A stretch of 64,000 nt of DNA from Bacteroidales bacterium (GTDB lineage: Bacteria; Bacteroidota; Bacteroidia; Bacteroidales; UBA932), in NCBI GenBank assembly GCA_017399905.1, contig JAFQAR010000048.1, forward strand, positions 1 through 64,000, read 5' to 3'. The position numbers and the translations under genes are program-made. Numbering within the stretch: the first letter of the stretch is position 1; the number at the start of each line of letters is the position of its first letter. Shown piece by piece: positions 6,801-15,842 of this stretch. A model generated the notes under the pieces. It ran no database searches. It saw only the letters and a list, made by a program, of their open reading frames with translations, and was not told where the DNA came from.

Positions 6801-8381
6801 ATGTTTAGAAAAGAAGACATTGCTCAGATCGAGCAGAGAGGATCGTCAGTCCAGACGGTTGAACAGCAGGTTGAACGCTTCAAGCAGGGTTTCCCTTGGA
6901 TGAAGATTGTGGCACCGGCTACTCCTGAAAGGGGTATACAGGTACTTGATGAGGCTGCGGTCGAGGCTGCTGTAAAATATTATGAAAGTGCAGCCATCAA
7001 TGGAAAGTGCAAGTTTGTTCCGGCATCCGGTGCGGCTTCACGTATGTTCAAGGATCTTTTCAGCGGCCTCGATGCATTGAAGGCTGGAAAGGAACTTGCG
7101 GACGATGCTCCTGCAGCAAAATTCGTCGACAAGATTCAGTCATTTGCATTCTATACTCCGGAACTTTTCGGTGCCGAGGTGTGCAAGTGTCCTGAATACA
7201 GACAGTCAGTACTTTCGAAGACCCTTACTGATGAAGGTCTCGGATATGGAGCAAAGCCAAAGGGTGTGCTCAAGTTCCATAAATATACCGACGGCGAGAT
7301 CAGGACTGCATTTGCCGAGCACCTTGTCGAGGCTCAGAACTATATGAGGAACGAAGACGGAACCGCAAATCTCGTCGTTACCATTTCTCCTGAGCATCAG
7401 CATCTTTTCGAAGAAGCATATGCGGAAGTAAAGGCTGCTTATGAGGCTAAGTATGGCGTTCAGTACAACATCACATTCACTTTCCAGGACAAGGCTACAG
7501 ATACAGTGGCTGTAGATGTGGACAACAAGCCATTCAGGACTGAGACCGATTCACTTCTTTTCCGTCCTGCCGGACACGGTGCCCTCATCTACAACCTCAA
7601 TAAGATCGAGGAGGAAGTGGTTTCGATAAAGAATATCGACAATGTCGCAAATGAAAGACTTCTTCCTGAGACAGCTACATGGAAGAAGGTTCTCCTCGGA
7701 AAGGCTCTCGAACTTCGCGATACCCTCCACGGATATCTTCGTGAGCTTGACATCGTATGCAATCCTATCCAGGGATCAAGAAACGTTACCGTAGGCGTGC
7801 CGGGCTACGATCCTGTATACGAAGACATGTATGCAACACCTGAGGCTCTTGCTCTCTGTGACGATATCGAGGCATTCCTCAAGAATACCCTTTGTGTGGA
7901 AATGCCGGTTGCCGAGACTCCGAAGAAGAGGGTTGAGGCGCTCCGTGCAAAGCTTGACAGGCCGGTCAGAGTTGCCGGAATGGTGAAGAATCAGGGCGAG
8001 CCTGGAGGCGGACCGTTCGTCATAGCTGAGAAGGATGGTTCGACATCTCTCCAGATTCTTGAGAGCGTACAGATCAATATGTCCGATGACCATGCCCGTG
8101 AGTGCCTTTCAAGCGCTACACACTTCAATCCTGTTGATATCGTATGCTGTCTCCATGACTATAAGGGAGAAAGCTTCGATCTTCTCAAATATGTTGACGA
8201 AGATGCCGGCTTCATAAGCTCCAAGAGCTATCAGGGACGAGAGCTTAAGGCTCTTGAACTCCCTGGCCTGTGGAATGGTGCAATGAGTAACTGGAACACT
8301 CTTTTCGTGGAAGTGCCTCTCGCAACATTCAATCCGGTAAAGGTGGTTCTTGACCTTCTCAGACCGGCTCACCAGAATTAG
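6801..8381 (+). CDS. DUF4301 family protein
   Basis: A 526-residue protein matching the DUF4301 family, which is nearly confined to Bacteroidetes. Conserved stretches include PASGAASRMFKDL near residue 73, a glycine-rich RPAGHGALIYNLN near residue 255 and VKNQGEPGGGPFV near residue 395. The PASGAASRMFK segment is reminiscent of nucleotidyltransferase G-loops, so a nucleotide-sugar or nucleotide-binding role is possible, but no function is established as far as I know. It is convergent with the next gene, and the stop codons overlap. Confidence 0.88.
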   Translation: MFRKEDIAQIEQRGSSVQTVEQQVERFKQGFPWMKIVAPATPERGIQVLDEAAVEAAVKYYESAAINGKCKFVPASGAASRMFKDLFSGLDALKAGKELADDAPAAKFVDKIQSFAFYTPELFGAEVCKCPEYRQSVLSKTLTDEGLGYGAKPKGVLKFHKYTDGEIRTAFAEHLVEAQNYMRNEDGTANLVVTISPEHQHLFEEAYAEVKAAYEAKYGVQYNITFTFQDKATDTVAVDVDNKPFRTETDSLLFRPAGHGALIYNLNKIEEEVVSIKNIDNVANERLLPETATWKKVLLGKALELRDTLHGYLRELDIVCNPIQGSRNVTVGVPGYDPVYEDMYATPEALALCDDIEAFLKNTLCVEMPVAETPKKRVEALRAKLDRPVRVAGMVKNQGEPGGGPFVIAEKDGSTSLQILESVQINMSDDHARECLSSATHFNPVDIVCCLHDYKGESFDLLKYVDEDAGFISSKSYQGRELKALELPGLWNGAMSNWNTLFVEVPLATFNPVKVVLDLLRPAHQN

Positions 8382-8866
8382 GATACTACCTTTTGAGTTT
8401 TGGCTATCCCTGCCATGGATGACTCGTCCATGGCGGGGATTCCTTGCATTGTGTGGGACTCCGAGAGGATCAGACGCTTCATTTCCGCCTTATGCATCAT
8501 CAGGGCCTCGATTATGTATTCCACCCCTCTATGAAAGAATTTTCTGAATTCCCTTATGCTGTCGCACATCATTTCGCAGCTGAACATGATGCTTTTCCTG
8601 TCTTCGGTTATAACAGGCTTGACCATATAAGATTCAAGCATCATGGAATTCGAGGCTTCCAGAAACAGACTGAATGCATCAGGTTCTATTGCGAAGAATA
8701 TCCTTATCGACAGGATATTCTCTTCGTATTCGACAACTCCGGTGTTGTCATCCAGGTTGAAAAGGATATGTGTCTTCTCATATTCAGGCCGATATCCTTC
8801 TTCCATCATGCATCTGAAGATGTCCTGCATCTTCATTCCTTTAGTGTCCTTGCCCTTACCTTTCAT
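8378..8866 (-). CDS. YbjN-like / secretion-chaperone-like fold protein
   Basis: This 162-residue acidic protein has no signal peptide. The pattern (ILFNLDDNTGVVEYEENILSIRIFF, then a long C-terminal helix REFRKFFHRGVEYIIEAL) resembles the YbjN / type III chaperone-like fold found as small cytosolic proteins in Bacteroidales. No function can be given. The last ~20 codons lie within a long hairpin (8406-8440), so the true conserved part probably ends near residue 140. An opposite-strand frame over the same bases has poor protein character. The ATG at 8866 was chosen; an internal Met at residue 11 is an alternative. Confidence 0.6.
   Translation of the reverse strand: MKGKGKDTKGMKMQDIFRCMMEEGYRPEYEKTHILFNLDDNTGVVEYEENILSIRIFFAIEPDAFSLFLEASNSMMLESYMVKPVITEDRKSIMFSCEMMCDSIREFRKFFHRGVEYIIEALMMHKAEMKRLILSESHTMQGIPAMDESSMAGIAKTQKVVS
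8406..8440. repeat. Long hairpin between convergent genes
   Basis: 14-nt arms (ATCCCTGCCATGGA with TCCATGGCGGGGAT, one T-G pair) and a 7-nt loop lie 25 nt after the DUF4301 stop. There is no good U tract on either strand. It has the ATCC...GGGGAT ends of the hairpins at 715-772 and may stop transcription between the convergent genes. Confidence 0.6.
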
Positions 8867-8936
8867 TTTCTGATGAGATTTATTGCAGAAAGCCGTATGA
8901 CATATTCAGTGCCGTATCTTATTTGAGGGGAAATAT

Positions 8937-8967
8937 TTTGAATAAAAGTTTAAAATATTTAAATTTG
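8937..8967 (+). promoter_or_regulatory. Promoter of the glycine cleavage operon
   Basis: TTTG (8937-8940), 19-nt spacer, TAAATTTG (8960-8967): a full match to the Bacteroidetes consensus. Transcription should begin near 8973, only ~13 nt before the ATG at 8986. That leaves no room for a glycine riboswitch. Confidence 0.8.
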
Positions 8968-8985
8968 AATGATTTTGAAGTGACG

Positions 8986-9690
8986 ATGAAGAACATAGTC
9001 ATACCCGATGAAAAAGTCAGAAGTCTCTCTTTCTACCTTGCCATGGAAGAATATGTGGCCGGGAGCATGGATTGTGAGGCTTTTTTTGTCTGGCGTGTTC
9101 CTCCGTCAGTCATAATCGGCCGCAATCAGATTCTTGAAAATGAGGTGAATCTTGATTATTGTGCGAAGAACGGAGTCGGACTGTTCCGTCGCCGTAGCGG
9201 AGGAGGGTGTGTTTACTCCGATCCGGGAAATATAATGCTTTCATATATATCACGCAGGGGAGAGGTGTCTGCGGTCTTTGACCGGTATCTCTCAGCATTG
9301 GCTGCTGCGTTGGGCAATATTGGCCTTGATGCAGTGCGTTCAGGTCGCAATGACATACTTGTCAACGGCAGGAAGGTCAGCGGAAATGCCTTCCATCAGC
9401 TTCCGGACAGAAGCATTGTACATGGTACCTTGCTCCACTCTTCCGATCTTGAAGCATTGACTGAAGCCATACGCCCGCCTGTTGAAAAGCTGCAGAGACA
9501 TGGTGTCGCGTCCGTGCGTCAAAGGGTTGCCAACCTGTCGGAATTCAAGGATATCAGTCCGGTGCTTGAGACTCCTGAGTCGCTTCAGGCATATCTGACC
9601 GGATATTTCACCGACGGAGATATCCTTCTTGCTCCGGAGCAGTTGCGTGAGATTGAAGATATGAGTTACGAATATATAATACACTGTTGA
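8986..9690 (+). CDS. lplA: Lipoate-protein ligase family protein
   Basis: A 234-residue member of the biotin/lipoate A/B ligase family. Visible motifs are RRRSGGGCVYSDPGNIMLSYI (roughly the substrate loop), NDILVNGRKVSGNAF and IVHGTLL. It lacks the small C-terminal domain of E. coli LplA, as many ligases do. Position as first gene of the glycine cleavage operon strongly suggests that it lipoylates GcvH. The start at 8986 is favoured over 8923 because the promoter at 8937-8967 would cut off the longer form. Confidence 0.85.
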   Translation: MKNIVIPDEKVRSLSFYLAMEEYVAGSMDCEAFFVWRVPPSVIIGRNQILENEVNLDYCAKNGVGLFRRRSGGGCVYSDPGNIMLSYISRRGEVSAVFDRYLSALAAALGNIGLDAVRSGRNDILVNGRKVSGNAFHQLPDRSIVHGTLLHSSDLEALTEAIRPPVEKLQRHGVASVRQRVANLSEFKDISPVLETPESLQAYLTGYFTDGDILLAPEQLREIEDMSYEYIIHC

Positions 9691-9694
9691 TGAT

Positions 9695-10783
9695 ATGGAA
9701 GAGAATCTCTTGAAAACCTGTCTTTATGACAAACACGTCGCATTGGGTGCATTGATGAGTCCGTTCGGAGGATTCATCATGCCGATACAGTACACGAACA
9801 TAACTGACGAGCATAATGCCGTCCGTAATCGTGCCGGAATGTTCGATGTTTCGCATATGGGCGAGATTTCTGTCTGCGGCCCTGATGCGGAGAAATTTGT
9901 GAATCATGTCTTTTCAAATAATGTAGCCGGGATGGAGGATGGAAGGATCCTCTATGGAATGATGCTCTATCCGAACGGCACTACCGTTGACGACCTGCTT
10001 GTGTATAAGGAGTTTGAGCCGGACAGCTATCTTCTTGTCGTCAATGCCTCAAACATCGCTAAGGATCATGAGTGGCTTTGTGCTCAGGCTGAAGGATATG
10101 ATGTGAATGTAGTGAATGAATCCGATTCCTGGGGACAGATCGCGCTTCAGGGTCCTGATGCAGAAAGACATGCTGTCGAGACCCTTGGCCTTCCGGAGGC
10201 TGCCGCTCTGGGATTCTATACATATTACAGGAAGGACGGCATGATCGTAAGCCGTACCGGATATACTGGAGAGGACGGATTCGAGATATATGCTTCGCAT
10301 GAAGTCATCAATGAAATGTGGGATACTCTTCTTGCGGCCGGAGTCGTTCCATGTGGTCTCGGTTGTCGTGACACCCTCCGTTTTGAAGCGGGACTTCCTC
10401 TTTACGGCCATGAACTCAGCGATGAAATCACACCGCTTGAAGCGGGACTCGGAATGTTTGCGAAAATCAAGGACAAGGACTTTGTCGGACGTGACGCCCT
10501 TGTAGCCCAGAAAGAAGCCGGATTGACACGCAAGAGCGTAGGCATCGAACTTCAGGACAAGGCCATCCCTCGTGCCGGATATCCTGTAGAGGTGGATGGC
10601 GTTCAGGTAGGAGTCGTGACAACCGGCTATCGCTCGATTTCAACTGACCGCAGTGTATGTGTGGCTATGGTTGACAAGGCCTATACGGAACTCGGCACTC
10701 AGGTTGAGATCCGTATCCGCAAGAAGGTCTTCCCCGGTATAGTGACCAGGCGTCGTTTCTACGAAACCAATTACAAGAAATAA
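9695..10783 (+). CDS. gcvT: Glycine cleavage system T protein (aminomethyltransferase)
   Basis: A 362-residue T protein that takes the aminomethyl group from GcvH, releases ammonia and makes 5,10-methylene-THF. Family blocks include YDKHVALGALMSPFGGF, MFDVSHMGEI, RTGYTGEDGFEIY, CGLGCRDTLRFEAGLPLYGHEL and the C-terminal RKKVFPGIV. The length is standard. It begins 4 nt after the ligase stop, in one operon with gcvH, gcvPA and gcvPB. Confidence 0.97.
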   Translation: MEENLLKTCLYDKHVALGALMSPFGGFIMPIQYTNITDEHNAVRNRAGMFDVSHMGEISVCGPDAEKFVNHVFSNNVAGMEDGRILYGMMLYPNGTTVDDLLVYKEFEPDSYLLVVNASNIAKDHEWLCAQAEGYDVNVVNESDSWGQIALQGPDAERHAVETLGLPEAAALGFYTYYRKDGMIVSRTGYTGEDGFEIYASHEVINEMWDTLLAAGVVPCGLGCRDTLRFEAGLPLYGHELSDEITPLEAGLGMFAKIKDKDFVGRDALVAQKEAGLTRKSVGIELQDKAIPRAGYPVEVDGVQVGVVTTGYRSISTDRSVCVAMVDKAYTELGTQVEIRIRKKVFPGIVTRRRFYETNYKK

Positions 10784-10806
10784 TGATCATTTAAATACAA
10801 TAAATT

Positions 10807-11190
10807 ATGGCAAAGACAGTTGAAGGACTCTATTACAGCGAGTCACACGAATGGGTAAAGGTTGAAGGAAATGTGGCGGTAGTAGGTATCACGGATTTCG
10901 CACAGCACGCCATGGGCGACCTCTCTTATGTGGATATGCCTGAGGTTGACGATGAACTTGAGGCGGGCGAGGAGTTCGGTGCAGTCGAGAGTGTAAAGGC
11001 AGCAAGCGATCTTTTCAGTCCGGTATCAGGAACTGTTGTTGAGATCAATGAAGAGCTTGAGGATGCTCCTGAACTTCTCAATCAGGACGCTTTTGCAAAC
11101 TGGATCATGAAGGTGGAGATGAGCGATCCGTCAGAGCTGGAAGCTCTTATGGATGCAGCTGCATACGAGGAAATGTGCGCGAACGAATAA
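10807..11190 (+). CDS. gcvH: Glycine cleavage system H protein
   Basis: A 127-residue lipoyl carrier. The lipoylated residue is Lys64 in GAVESVKAASDLFSP, with the usual SHEWV near residue 13 and GDLSYVDMPEVDDEL before it. The length matches the family. It sits between gcvT and gcvPA. The ligase at the head of the operon is its likely modifier. Confidence 0.97.
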   Translation: MAKTVEGLYYSESHEWVKVEGNVAVVGITDFAQHAMGDLSYVDMPEVDDELEAGEEFGAVESVKAASDLFSPVSGTVVEINEELEDAPELLNQDAFANWIMKVEMSDPSELEALMDAAAYEEMCANE

Positions 11191-11200
11191 ATCTCACAAT

Positions 11201-12538
11201 ATGGCTTTTGCATATTTTCCTCATACGGAAGATGACATACGCCAGATGCTGGACAGAATCGGAGTAGGGTCCCTCGAGGATCTCTACTCCGATGTCCCTC
11301 AGGATGTCATCTATCGCAATGAATACGACCTGCCTGATGCCATGTCAGAACATGAGGTGCGTCAGTATTTCGAAGGATTGGCTGAGTTCAACACCAATCT
11401 GTTCTGCTTATGCGGACTTGGAGCCTATGACCATTATTCTCCAGCCGTCATCCCTCATATCATTTCCCGTTCTGAATTCCTTACTGCATATACTCCATAT
11501 CAGCCGGAGGTGTCCCAGGGTACATTACGCTATATCTTTGAGTATCAGTCGATGATTACCGAGCTTACAGGTATGGACTGCACCAATGCATCCATGTATG
11601 ATGGAGCGACTGCCGCTGCCGAGGCCATGATGATGGCAATGGCGGCGACAAAGAAGAAGACGCGCGTCCTTCTTTCGGAGGGCCTTCTTCCTCAGGTGGT
11701 CAAAGTCGTGAAGACATACGCAAAGTTCAATGGTGTCCGGCTCGACATGATTCCATGTGTGGACGGAGCTACATCATATGGGGCATTGGCAGCCGAGCTT
11801 GCTGCAGGCGATGTCGCCGGCGTGCTCGTTCCAGGTATAAACAGATATGGTATCATAGAGGACCTGACAGGTTTTGCAGATGCGGTACACGCCCAGAAGG
11901 GACTGTTGATGGTGTATTCCGATCCTTCATCACTTGCCGTCATCAGGACTCCGGGCGAGTGGGGCGCAGATATCGTATGCGGAGATTCTCAGACTCTCGG
12001 AGTACCTCTCTGCTTCGGTGGCCCTTATGTAGGCTTCCTTGCATGTACAAAGGATCATGTCCGCAAGCTTCCGGGCCGAATCGTAGGAGCTACAAAGGAT
12101 GTGGACGGAAAGCGTGCCTATGTACTTACGCTTCAGGCTCGTGAACAGCACATACGTCGTGAAAAGGCTACAAGCAACATCTGCTCGAATCAGTCTCTGA
12201 TGGCTCTGTATGTGACTGTATATATGTCACTTATGGGACCGAAGGGACTTCGTGAAGTCAATGAACTCAGTTATGGCGGAGCCCATTATCTTTATGACGG
12301 ACTTCTTTCGACAGGTCTCTTTGAGAAGGCTTTCGACAAGCCGTTCCTCAAGGAATTCACCCTCAAGACCCTGGTACCTGCAGAAAAGATCCAGGATGCT
12401 CTCCAGATGATCGGTGTCTTCGGAGCCGTCGAGGTTGAGGATGGTCTGGTGAATTTCTGTGTTACAGAGAAAGTATCGAAGGATAACATCGATGCCATTG
12501 TTGAATATCTAAAGAATTGGGGCCATGAAGTACTATGA
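11201..12538 (+). CDS. gcvPA: Glycine dehydrogenase (decarboxylating) subunit 1
   Basis: A 445-residue N-terminal half of the P protein in its two-gene form. The start ATG at 11201 ([17 protein letters not shown]) is taken, not the upstream in-frame ATG at 11153 inside gcvH. Visible are [39 protein letters not shown] and [18 protein letters not shown]. It pairs with GcvPB to bind PLP and decarboxylate glycine onto lipoyl-GcvH. It overlaps gcvPB by 14 nt. Confidence 0.96.
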   Translation: MAFAYFPHTEDDIRQMLDRIGVGSLEDLYSDVPQDVIYRNEYDLPDAMSEHEVRQYFEGLAEFNTNLFCLCGLGAYDHYSPAVIPHIISRSEFLTAYTPYQPEVSQGTLRYIFEYQSMITELTGMDCTNASMYDGATAAAEAMMMAMAATKKKTRVLLSEGLLPQVVKVVKTYAKFNGVRLDMIPCVDGATSYGALAAELAAGDVAGVLVPGINRYGIIEDLTGFADAVHAQKGLLMVYSDPSSLAVIRTPGEWGADIVCGDSQTLGVPLCFGGPYVGFLACTKDHVRKLPGRIVGATKDVDGKRAYVLTLQAREQHIRREKATSNICSNQSLMALYVTVYMSLMGPKGLREVNELSYGGAHYLYDGLLSTGLFEKAFDKPFLKEFTLKTLVPAEKIQDALQMIGVFGAVEVEDGLVNFCVTEKVSKDNIDAIVEYLKNWGHEVL

Positions 12539-14063
12539 TAAACTGATCTTTGATCTTTCCAAGGCCGGAAGACAGGGATATTCATTGCCTGCCAACAAAT
12601 GGGAGACATCTGTTTCCGAACTCCCGGCTGGTCTTCAGCGTGCAGAGGCTCCGGCTCTTCCTGAAGTAAGTGAGCTTGACGTCGTGCGTCATTATACCAA
12701 TCTCTCTCAGATGAATTTCGGTGTGGATTCAGGATTCTATCCTCTTGGAAGCTGTACCATGAAATATAATCCTAAGATCAACGAGGAGATTGCTGCAATG
12801 CCTGCTTTTGCCGGTCTGCATCCTCTTCAGCCTGCGTCAACCGTTCAGGGTGCCTTGAGGCTTTACAAGGATCTCTCTCATGCTCTTTCTGCGATTACAG
12901 GAATGGCGGAATTCACTCTGGATCCGTTTGCCGGAGCTCACGGAGAACTTACAGGACTTATGGTAATCAGACAGTATCATATTTCCCGTGGTGATGAGAA
13001 GCGTACCAGGATCATCGTTCCTGACAGTGCTCATGGAACCAACCCTGCTTCTGCCGCTGTGTGCGGATTGGAGATTGTGCAGGTCAAGTCAAATGCGATG
13101 GGACTTGTTGATGTCGAGGATCTCAAGCCTCTGCTCGATGACACTATCGCCGGCATCATGATGACCAATCCTAATACATTAGGTCTTTTCGAGAAGGATA
13201 TAAAGGAGATTGCAGCTCTTGTACATGAATGTGGCGGTCTGCTGTATTATGATGGAGCAAACATGAATCCTCTTATGGGTGTCGTACGTCCTGGTGACAT
13301 GGGATTTGATGTGCTTCATCTTAATCTTCACAAGACATTCTCTACGCCACATGGCGGTGGCGGTCCAGGTGCAGGTCCTGTCGGTGTCGCGGCTCATCTC
13401 GTATCACATCTTCCGGTACCTAAGGTCATGGAGGCAGAAGACGGCACTCTTTATGTGGCAGACGGAACATGCAGATGTGAGTCTTCACCGGAAGGCTCCG
13501 GAGCGTTCGGACCGGCATGCGGTTGTGCTCCAGAGTGCAAATGCGGCTGTCAGGCTTGTGGACAGATTTCCGGTTTCATGGGCAATTTCGGAGTGCTTCT
13601 GAGAGCATATACATATATCCTGATGCTTGGCAGGCAGAATATAAAGATGGTCGGTCCTCTTGCAGTTCTGGGTGCGAATTATATCAAGGAGTCTCTCAAG
13701 GACTGCTTCAAGCTTCCGATTCCGACTGTATGCAAGCATGAGTTCGTCTTCGACGGACTTCTTGACCAGTCAACGGGCGTCACGACCCTCGATATCGCAA
13801 AGAGGCTTCTTGACTACGGTTTCCATGCTCCTACAATCTATTTCCCTCTGCTCTTCCATCAGTCTATCATGATCGAGCCTACAGAGACAGAGTCGAAGGA
13901 AACATTGGACGGATTCATAGAAATCATGAAGCACATTGCTGCCGAGGCGATTGCAGATCCTGATTCTCTCAAGACAGCTCCGCATACAACTCCTGTACGC
14001 CGTCTTGACGAGACAACTGCTGCGCGTCAGCCGGTACTCAGATATAAGGATATGTTACAGTAA
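12525..14063 (+). CDS. gcvPB: Glycine dehydrogenase (decarboxylating) subunit 2 with Cys-rich insertion
   Basis: A 512-residue C-terminal half of the P protein. The PLP lysine is Lys270 in [29 protein letters not shown] and [14 protein letters not shown] are also typical. Between the [17 protein letters not shown] segment and GFMGNFG lies an unusual stretch, residues 316-345, with eight cysteines (CxC, CGC and CKCGCxxC spacing), which ordinary GcvPB sequences I know do not have. It looks like a metal or Fe-S site inserted in a surface loop. The rest appears intact, so the enzyme should be active. Confidence 0.94.
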   Translation: MKYYDKLIFDLSKAGRQGYSLPANKWETSVSELPAGLQRAEAPALPEVSELDVVRHYTNLSQMNFGVDSGFYPLGSCTMKYNPKINEEIAAMPAFAGLHPLQPASTVQGALRLYKDLSHALSAITGMAEFTLDPFAGAHGELTGLMVIRQYHISRGDEKRTRIIVPDSAHGTNPASAAVCGLEIVQVKSNAMGLVDVEDLKPLLDDTIAGIMMTNPNTLGLFEKDIKEIAALVHECGGLLYYDGANMNPLMGVVRPGDMGFDVLHLNLHKTFSTPHGGGGPGAGPVGVAAHLVSHLPVPKVMEAEDGTLYVADGTCRCESSPEGSGAFGPACGCAPECKCGCQACGQISGFMGNFGVLLRAYTYILMLGRQNIKMVGPLAVLGANYIKESLKDCFKLPIPTVCKHEFVFDGLLDQSTGVTTLDIAKRLLDYGFHAPTIYFPLLFHQSIMIEPTETESKETLDGFIEIMKHIAAEAIADPDSLKTAPHTTPVRRLDETTAARQPVLRYKDMLQ

Positions 14064-14072
14064 ACATTAACT

Positions 14073-14429
14073 TGTCATTCTGAGCGAAGCGAAGAATCTT
14101 TATGTACAACACCTACTATGTTTACATGATGTCCAGTAACTCCAATAAAGCTCTTTATATTGGAGTTACTAATGATTTGGTACGTAGGGTAAGAGAACAT
14201 AAAAATGGAATATCCGGAGGATTTACTTTAAAGTATTCATGCCATAAGTTGGTTTATTATGAGTCTTTTTCGGATATAGAACAAGCTATAGGTCGAGAGA
14301 AGGTTCTCAAAGGATGGAAGAGATTCCGTAAGGATGCTTTGATTGATACGATTAATCCTGAAAGAAGAGATCTTTATGAGGATATTGTTTAAAGATTCTT
14401 CACTTCACTTCGTTCCGTTCAGAATGACA
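14073..14429. mobile_element. GIY-YIG mini-element with terminal inverted repeats
   Basis: A 357-bp unit splits gcvPB from lpd. The left end (14073-14101) begins TGTCATTCTGA and ends GAAGAATCTTT. The right end (14391-14429), read on the other strand, begins with the same 11 nt and ends with the same 11 nt, and is about 10 nt longer in the middle. The only gene inside starts 1 nt after the left repeat, and its stop codon overlaps the right one. The inside is AT-richer than its neighbours. No transposase is present and no clear target duplication is visible. The end sequence is of a type widely dispersed in bacterial genomes. Confidence 0.7.
14102..14392 (+). CDS. Small GIY-YIG nuclease-like protein
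   Basis: A 96-residue stand-alone GIY-YIG domain (UPF0213/YhbQ-like). Visible are the YYVYMM first strand, LYIGVTNDLVRRVREHKNG with the conserved Arg, the His/Lys helix end, and Glu in the AIGREKVLKGWKRFRK helix. GIY-YIG proteins cut DNA in homing endonucleases, UvrC and restriction enzymes; the role of the small stand-alone type is unsettled. It fills the space between two inverted repeats within the gcv operon, has low GC, and lacks its own visible promoter, so it would be read from the operon. Confidence 0.85.
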   Translation: MYNTYYVYMMSSNSNKALYIGVTNDLVRRVREHKNGISGGFTLKYSCHKLVYYESFSDIEQAIGREKVLKGWKRFRKDALIDTINPERRDLYEDIV

Positions 14430-14446
14430 TATTAATAAGTATTATT

Positions 14447-15817
14447 ATGAAAATAATAATCATAGGTGCAGGGCCGGGCGGATACGAGACCGCTCTGCTG
14501 GCTGCAAGAAGGGGAGTGGAGGTCGTGCTGATCGAATCGGGAAACCTCGGAGGTACATGCCTCAATGAGGGCTGTATCCCGACAAAGGCTTTCTGCAAGA
14601 ACGCGGAAGTCCTTGACGGTCTTAAGGAGGCAGAGACATTCGGCGTTACAGGATTATCATATGGCTTTGATTTCAAGGCTGTGACAGCGCGCAAGAATGT
14701 TGTCGTCGAGCAGCTTCGAGGTGGAGTCGAATCATTGATGAGCCATAAGCTGATAACCCTTGTTCGTGGCAAGGCTTCTTTCAAGGACCAGCATACCGTC
14801 ATTGTCGGCGAAGAGGAATATTCCGCAGATCATATAATCATAGCAACAGGTTCTGTGTCTGCTTCTCTTCCAGTTCCTGGAGCAGATCTCCCTGGCATCC
14901 TGACCTCTCGTGAAATCCTTGATATAGAGGAGGTTCCGCAGAGACTGTGCGTTATCGGAGGAGGTGTCATCGGTCTTGAATTCGCATCGATATTCCGCAG
15001 TTTCGGAAGCGAAGTGACTGTCCTTGAGTATTGCAAGGACATTCTTCCGCGCTTTGATACGGATCTGGCAAAAAGGCTCAGGCAGAGTCTCGGAAAGAGG
15101 GGAATAGAGATCAATACTCAGGCCCAGGTGACAGGGATTTCATCTGTGTTTCCTGCCGAGGCCGAAGGCCGGGTGGGGAAACCTGTATATAATGTTTCCT
15201 TCACTCGTAAAGGCAAGGAGGAAACAGTCGAGGCTGACAAGGTCCTGATGGCAGTGGGCCGTCGCGCCAATGTAGGCTCCCTCAACCTTGCCGATGTAGG
15301 AATAGAATTCACTCCGCGTGGTATTCCGGTGAATGATTTCATGCAGACAAATGTACCTCATATATATGCTGTCGGCGACATCAACGGTAAGATGATGCTT
15401 GCACATGCCGCTACATTCCAGGGTATTGTAGCTCTGGATCATATCATGGGATTTGAGAATGGAATCGACCTTTCAGTCATGCCCGCAGCGGTATTCACAT
15501 CTCCGGAAGCAGCTTCAGTCGGTATGACCGAAGATGACTGTAAGGCCGCGGACATTCCTGTCAGATGCCTCAAGTCATTCTTCCGTGCAAACGGAAAAGC
15601 AGTTACTATGGGCGAGACTGAAGGCTTCTGCAAGATCGTAGTATCTTCAGAAGACGGACGTATTCTCGGATGTCATATGTTCGGTCCACATTCTTCCGAT
15701 ATTGTCCAGGAAGCCTGTGCTCTTATTTCTACCAAAGCTACCATTGATTCATTCAAGAATATAATCCATACCCATCCGACTTTGTCGGAAGTGCTTCAAG
15801 CTGCTGTACATTCGTGA
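14447..15817 (+). CDS. lpdA: Dihydrolipoyl dehydrogenase (L protein)
   Basis: A 456-residue flavoprotein. It has an FAD loop GAGPGGYE at residues 7-14, redox cysteines Cys38 and Cys43 (GGTCLNEGCIPTK), an NAD loop GGGVIGLEFAS, and a C-terminal HTHPTLSE carrying the catalytic His-Glu pair. It reoxidises dihydrolipoyl-GcvH. It is the last gene of the glycine cleavage operon and may also serve 2-oxoacid dehydrogenases. The GIY-YIG element sits in its upstream spacer but does not damage the frame. Confidence 0.96.
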   Translation: MKIIIIGAGPGGYETALLAARRGVEVVLIESGNLGGTCLNEGCIPTKAFCKNAEVLDGLKEAETFGVTGLSYGFDFKAVTARKNVVVEQLRGGVESLMSHKLITLVRGKASFKDQHTVIVGEEEYSADHIIIATGSVSASLPVPGADLPGILTSREILDIEEVPQRLCVIGGGVIGLEFASIFRSFGSEVTVLEYCKDILPRFDTDLAKRLRQSLGKRGIEINTQAQVTGISSVFPAEAEGRVGKPVYNVSFTRKGKEETVEADKVLMAVGRRANVGSLNLADVGIEFTPRGIPVNDFMQTNVPHIYAVGDINGKMMLAHAATFQGIVALDHIMGFENGIDLSVMPAAVFTSPEAASVGMTEDDCKAADIPVRCLKSFFRANGKAVTMGETEGFCKIVVSSEDGRILGCHMFGPHSSDIVQEACALISTKATIDSFKNIIHTHPTLSEVLQAAVHS

Positions 15818-15842
15818 CCGAGTCTGTCAGTCTCGGACACAA

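Noticed and set aside
8444..8926. 160-residue plus-strand frame
   Set aside because: It covers the minus-strand YbjN-like gene and is rich in His, Phe and Arg with no family pattern; the minus-strand protein is far more plausible.
8867..8985. Glycine riboswitch before the glycine cleavage operon
   Set aside because: The consensus promoter leaves a leader of only ~13 nt, too short for an aptamer.
11201..14063. Broken gcvP gene
   Set aside because: The two-gene P protein is a normal form; both halves are full length and motif-complete.
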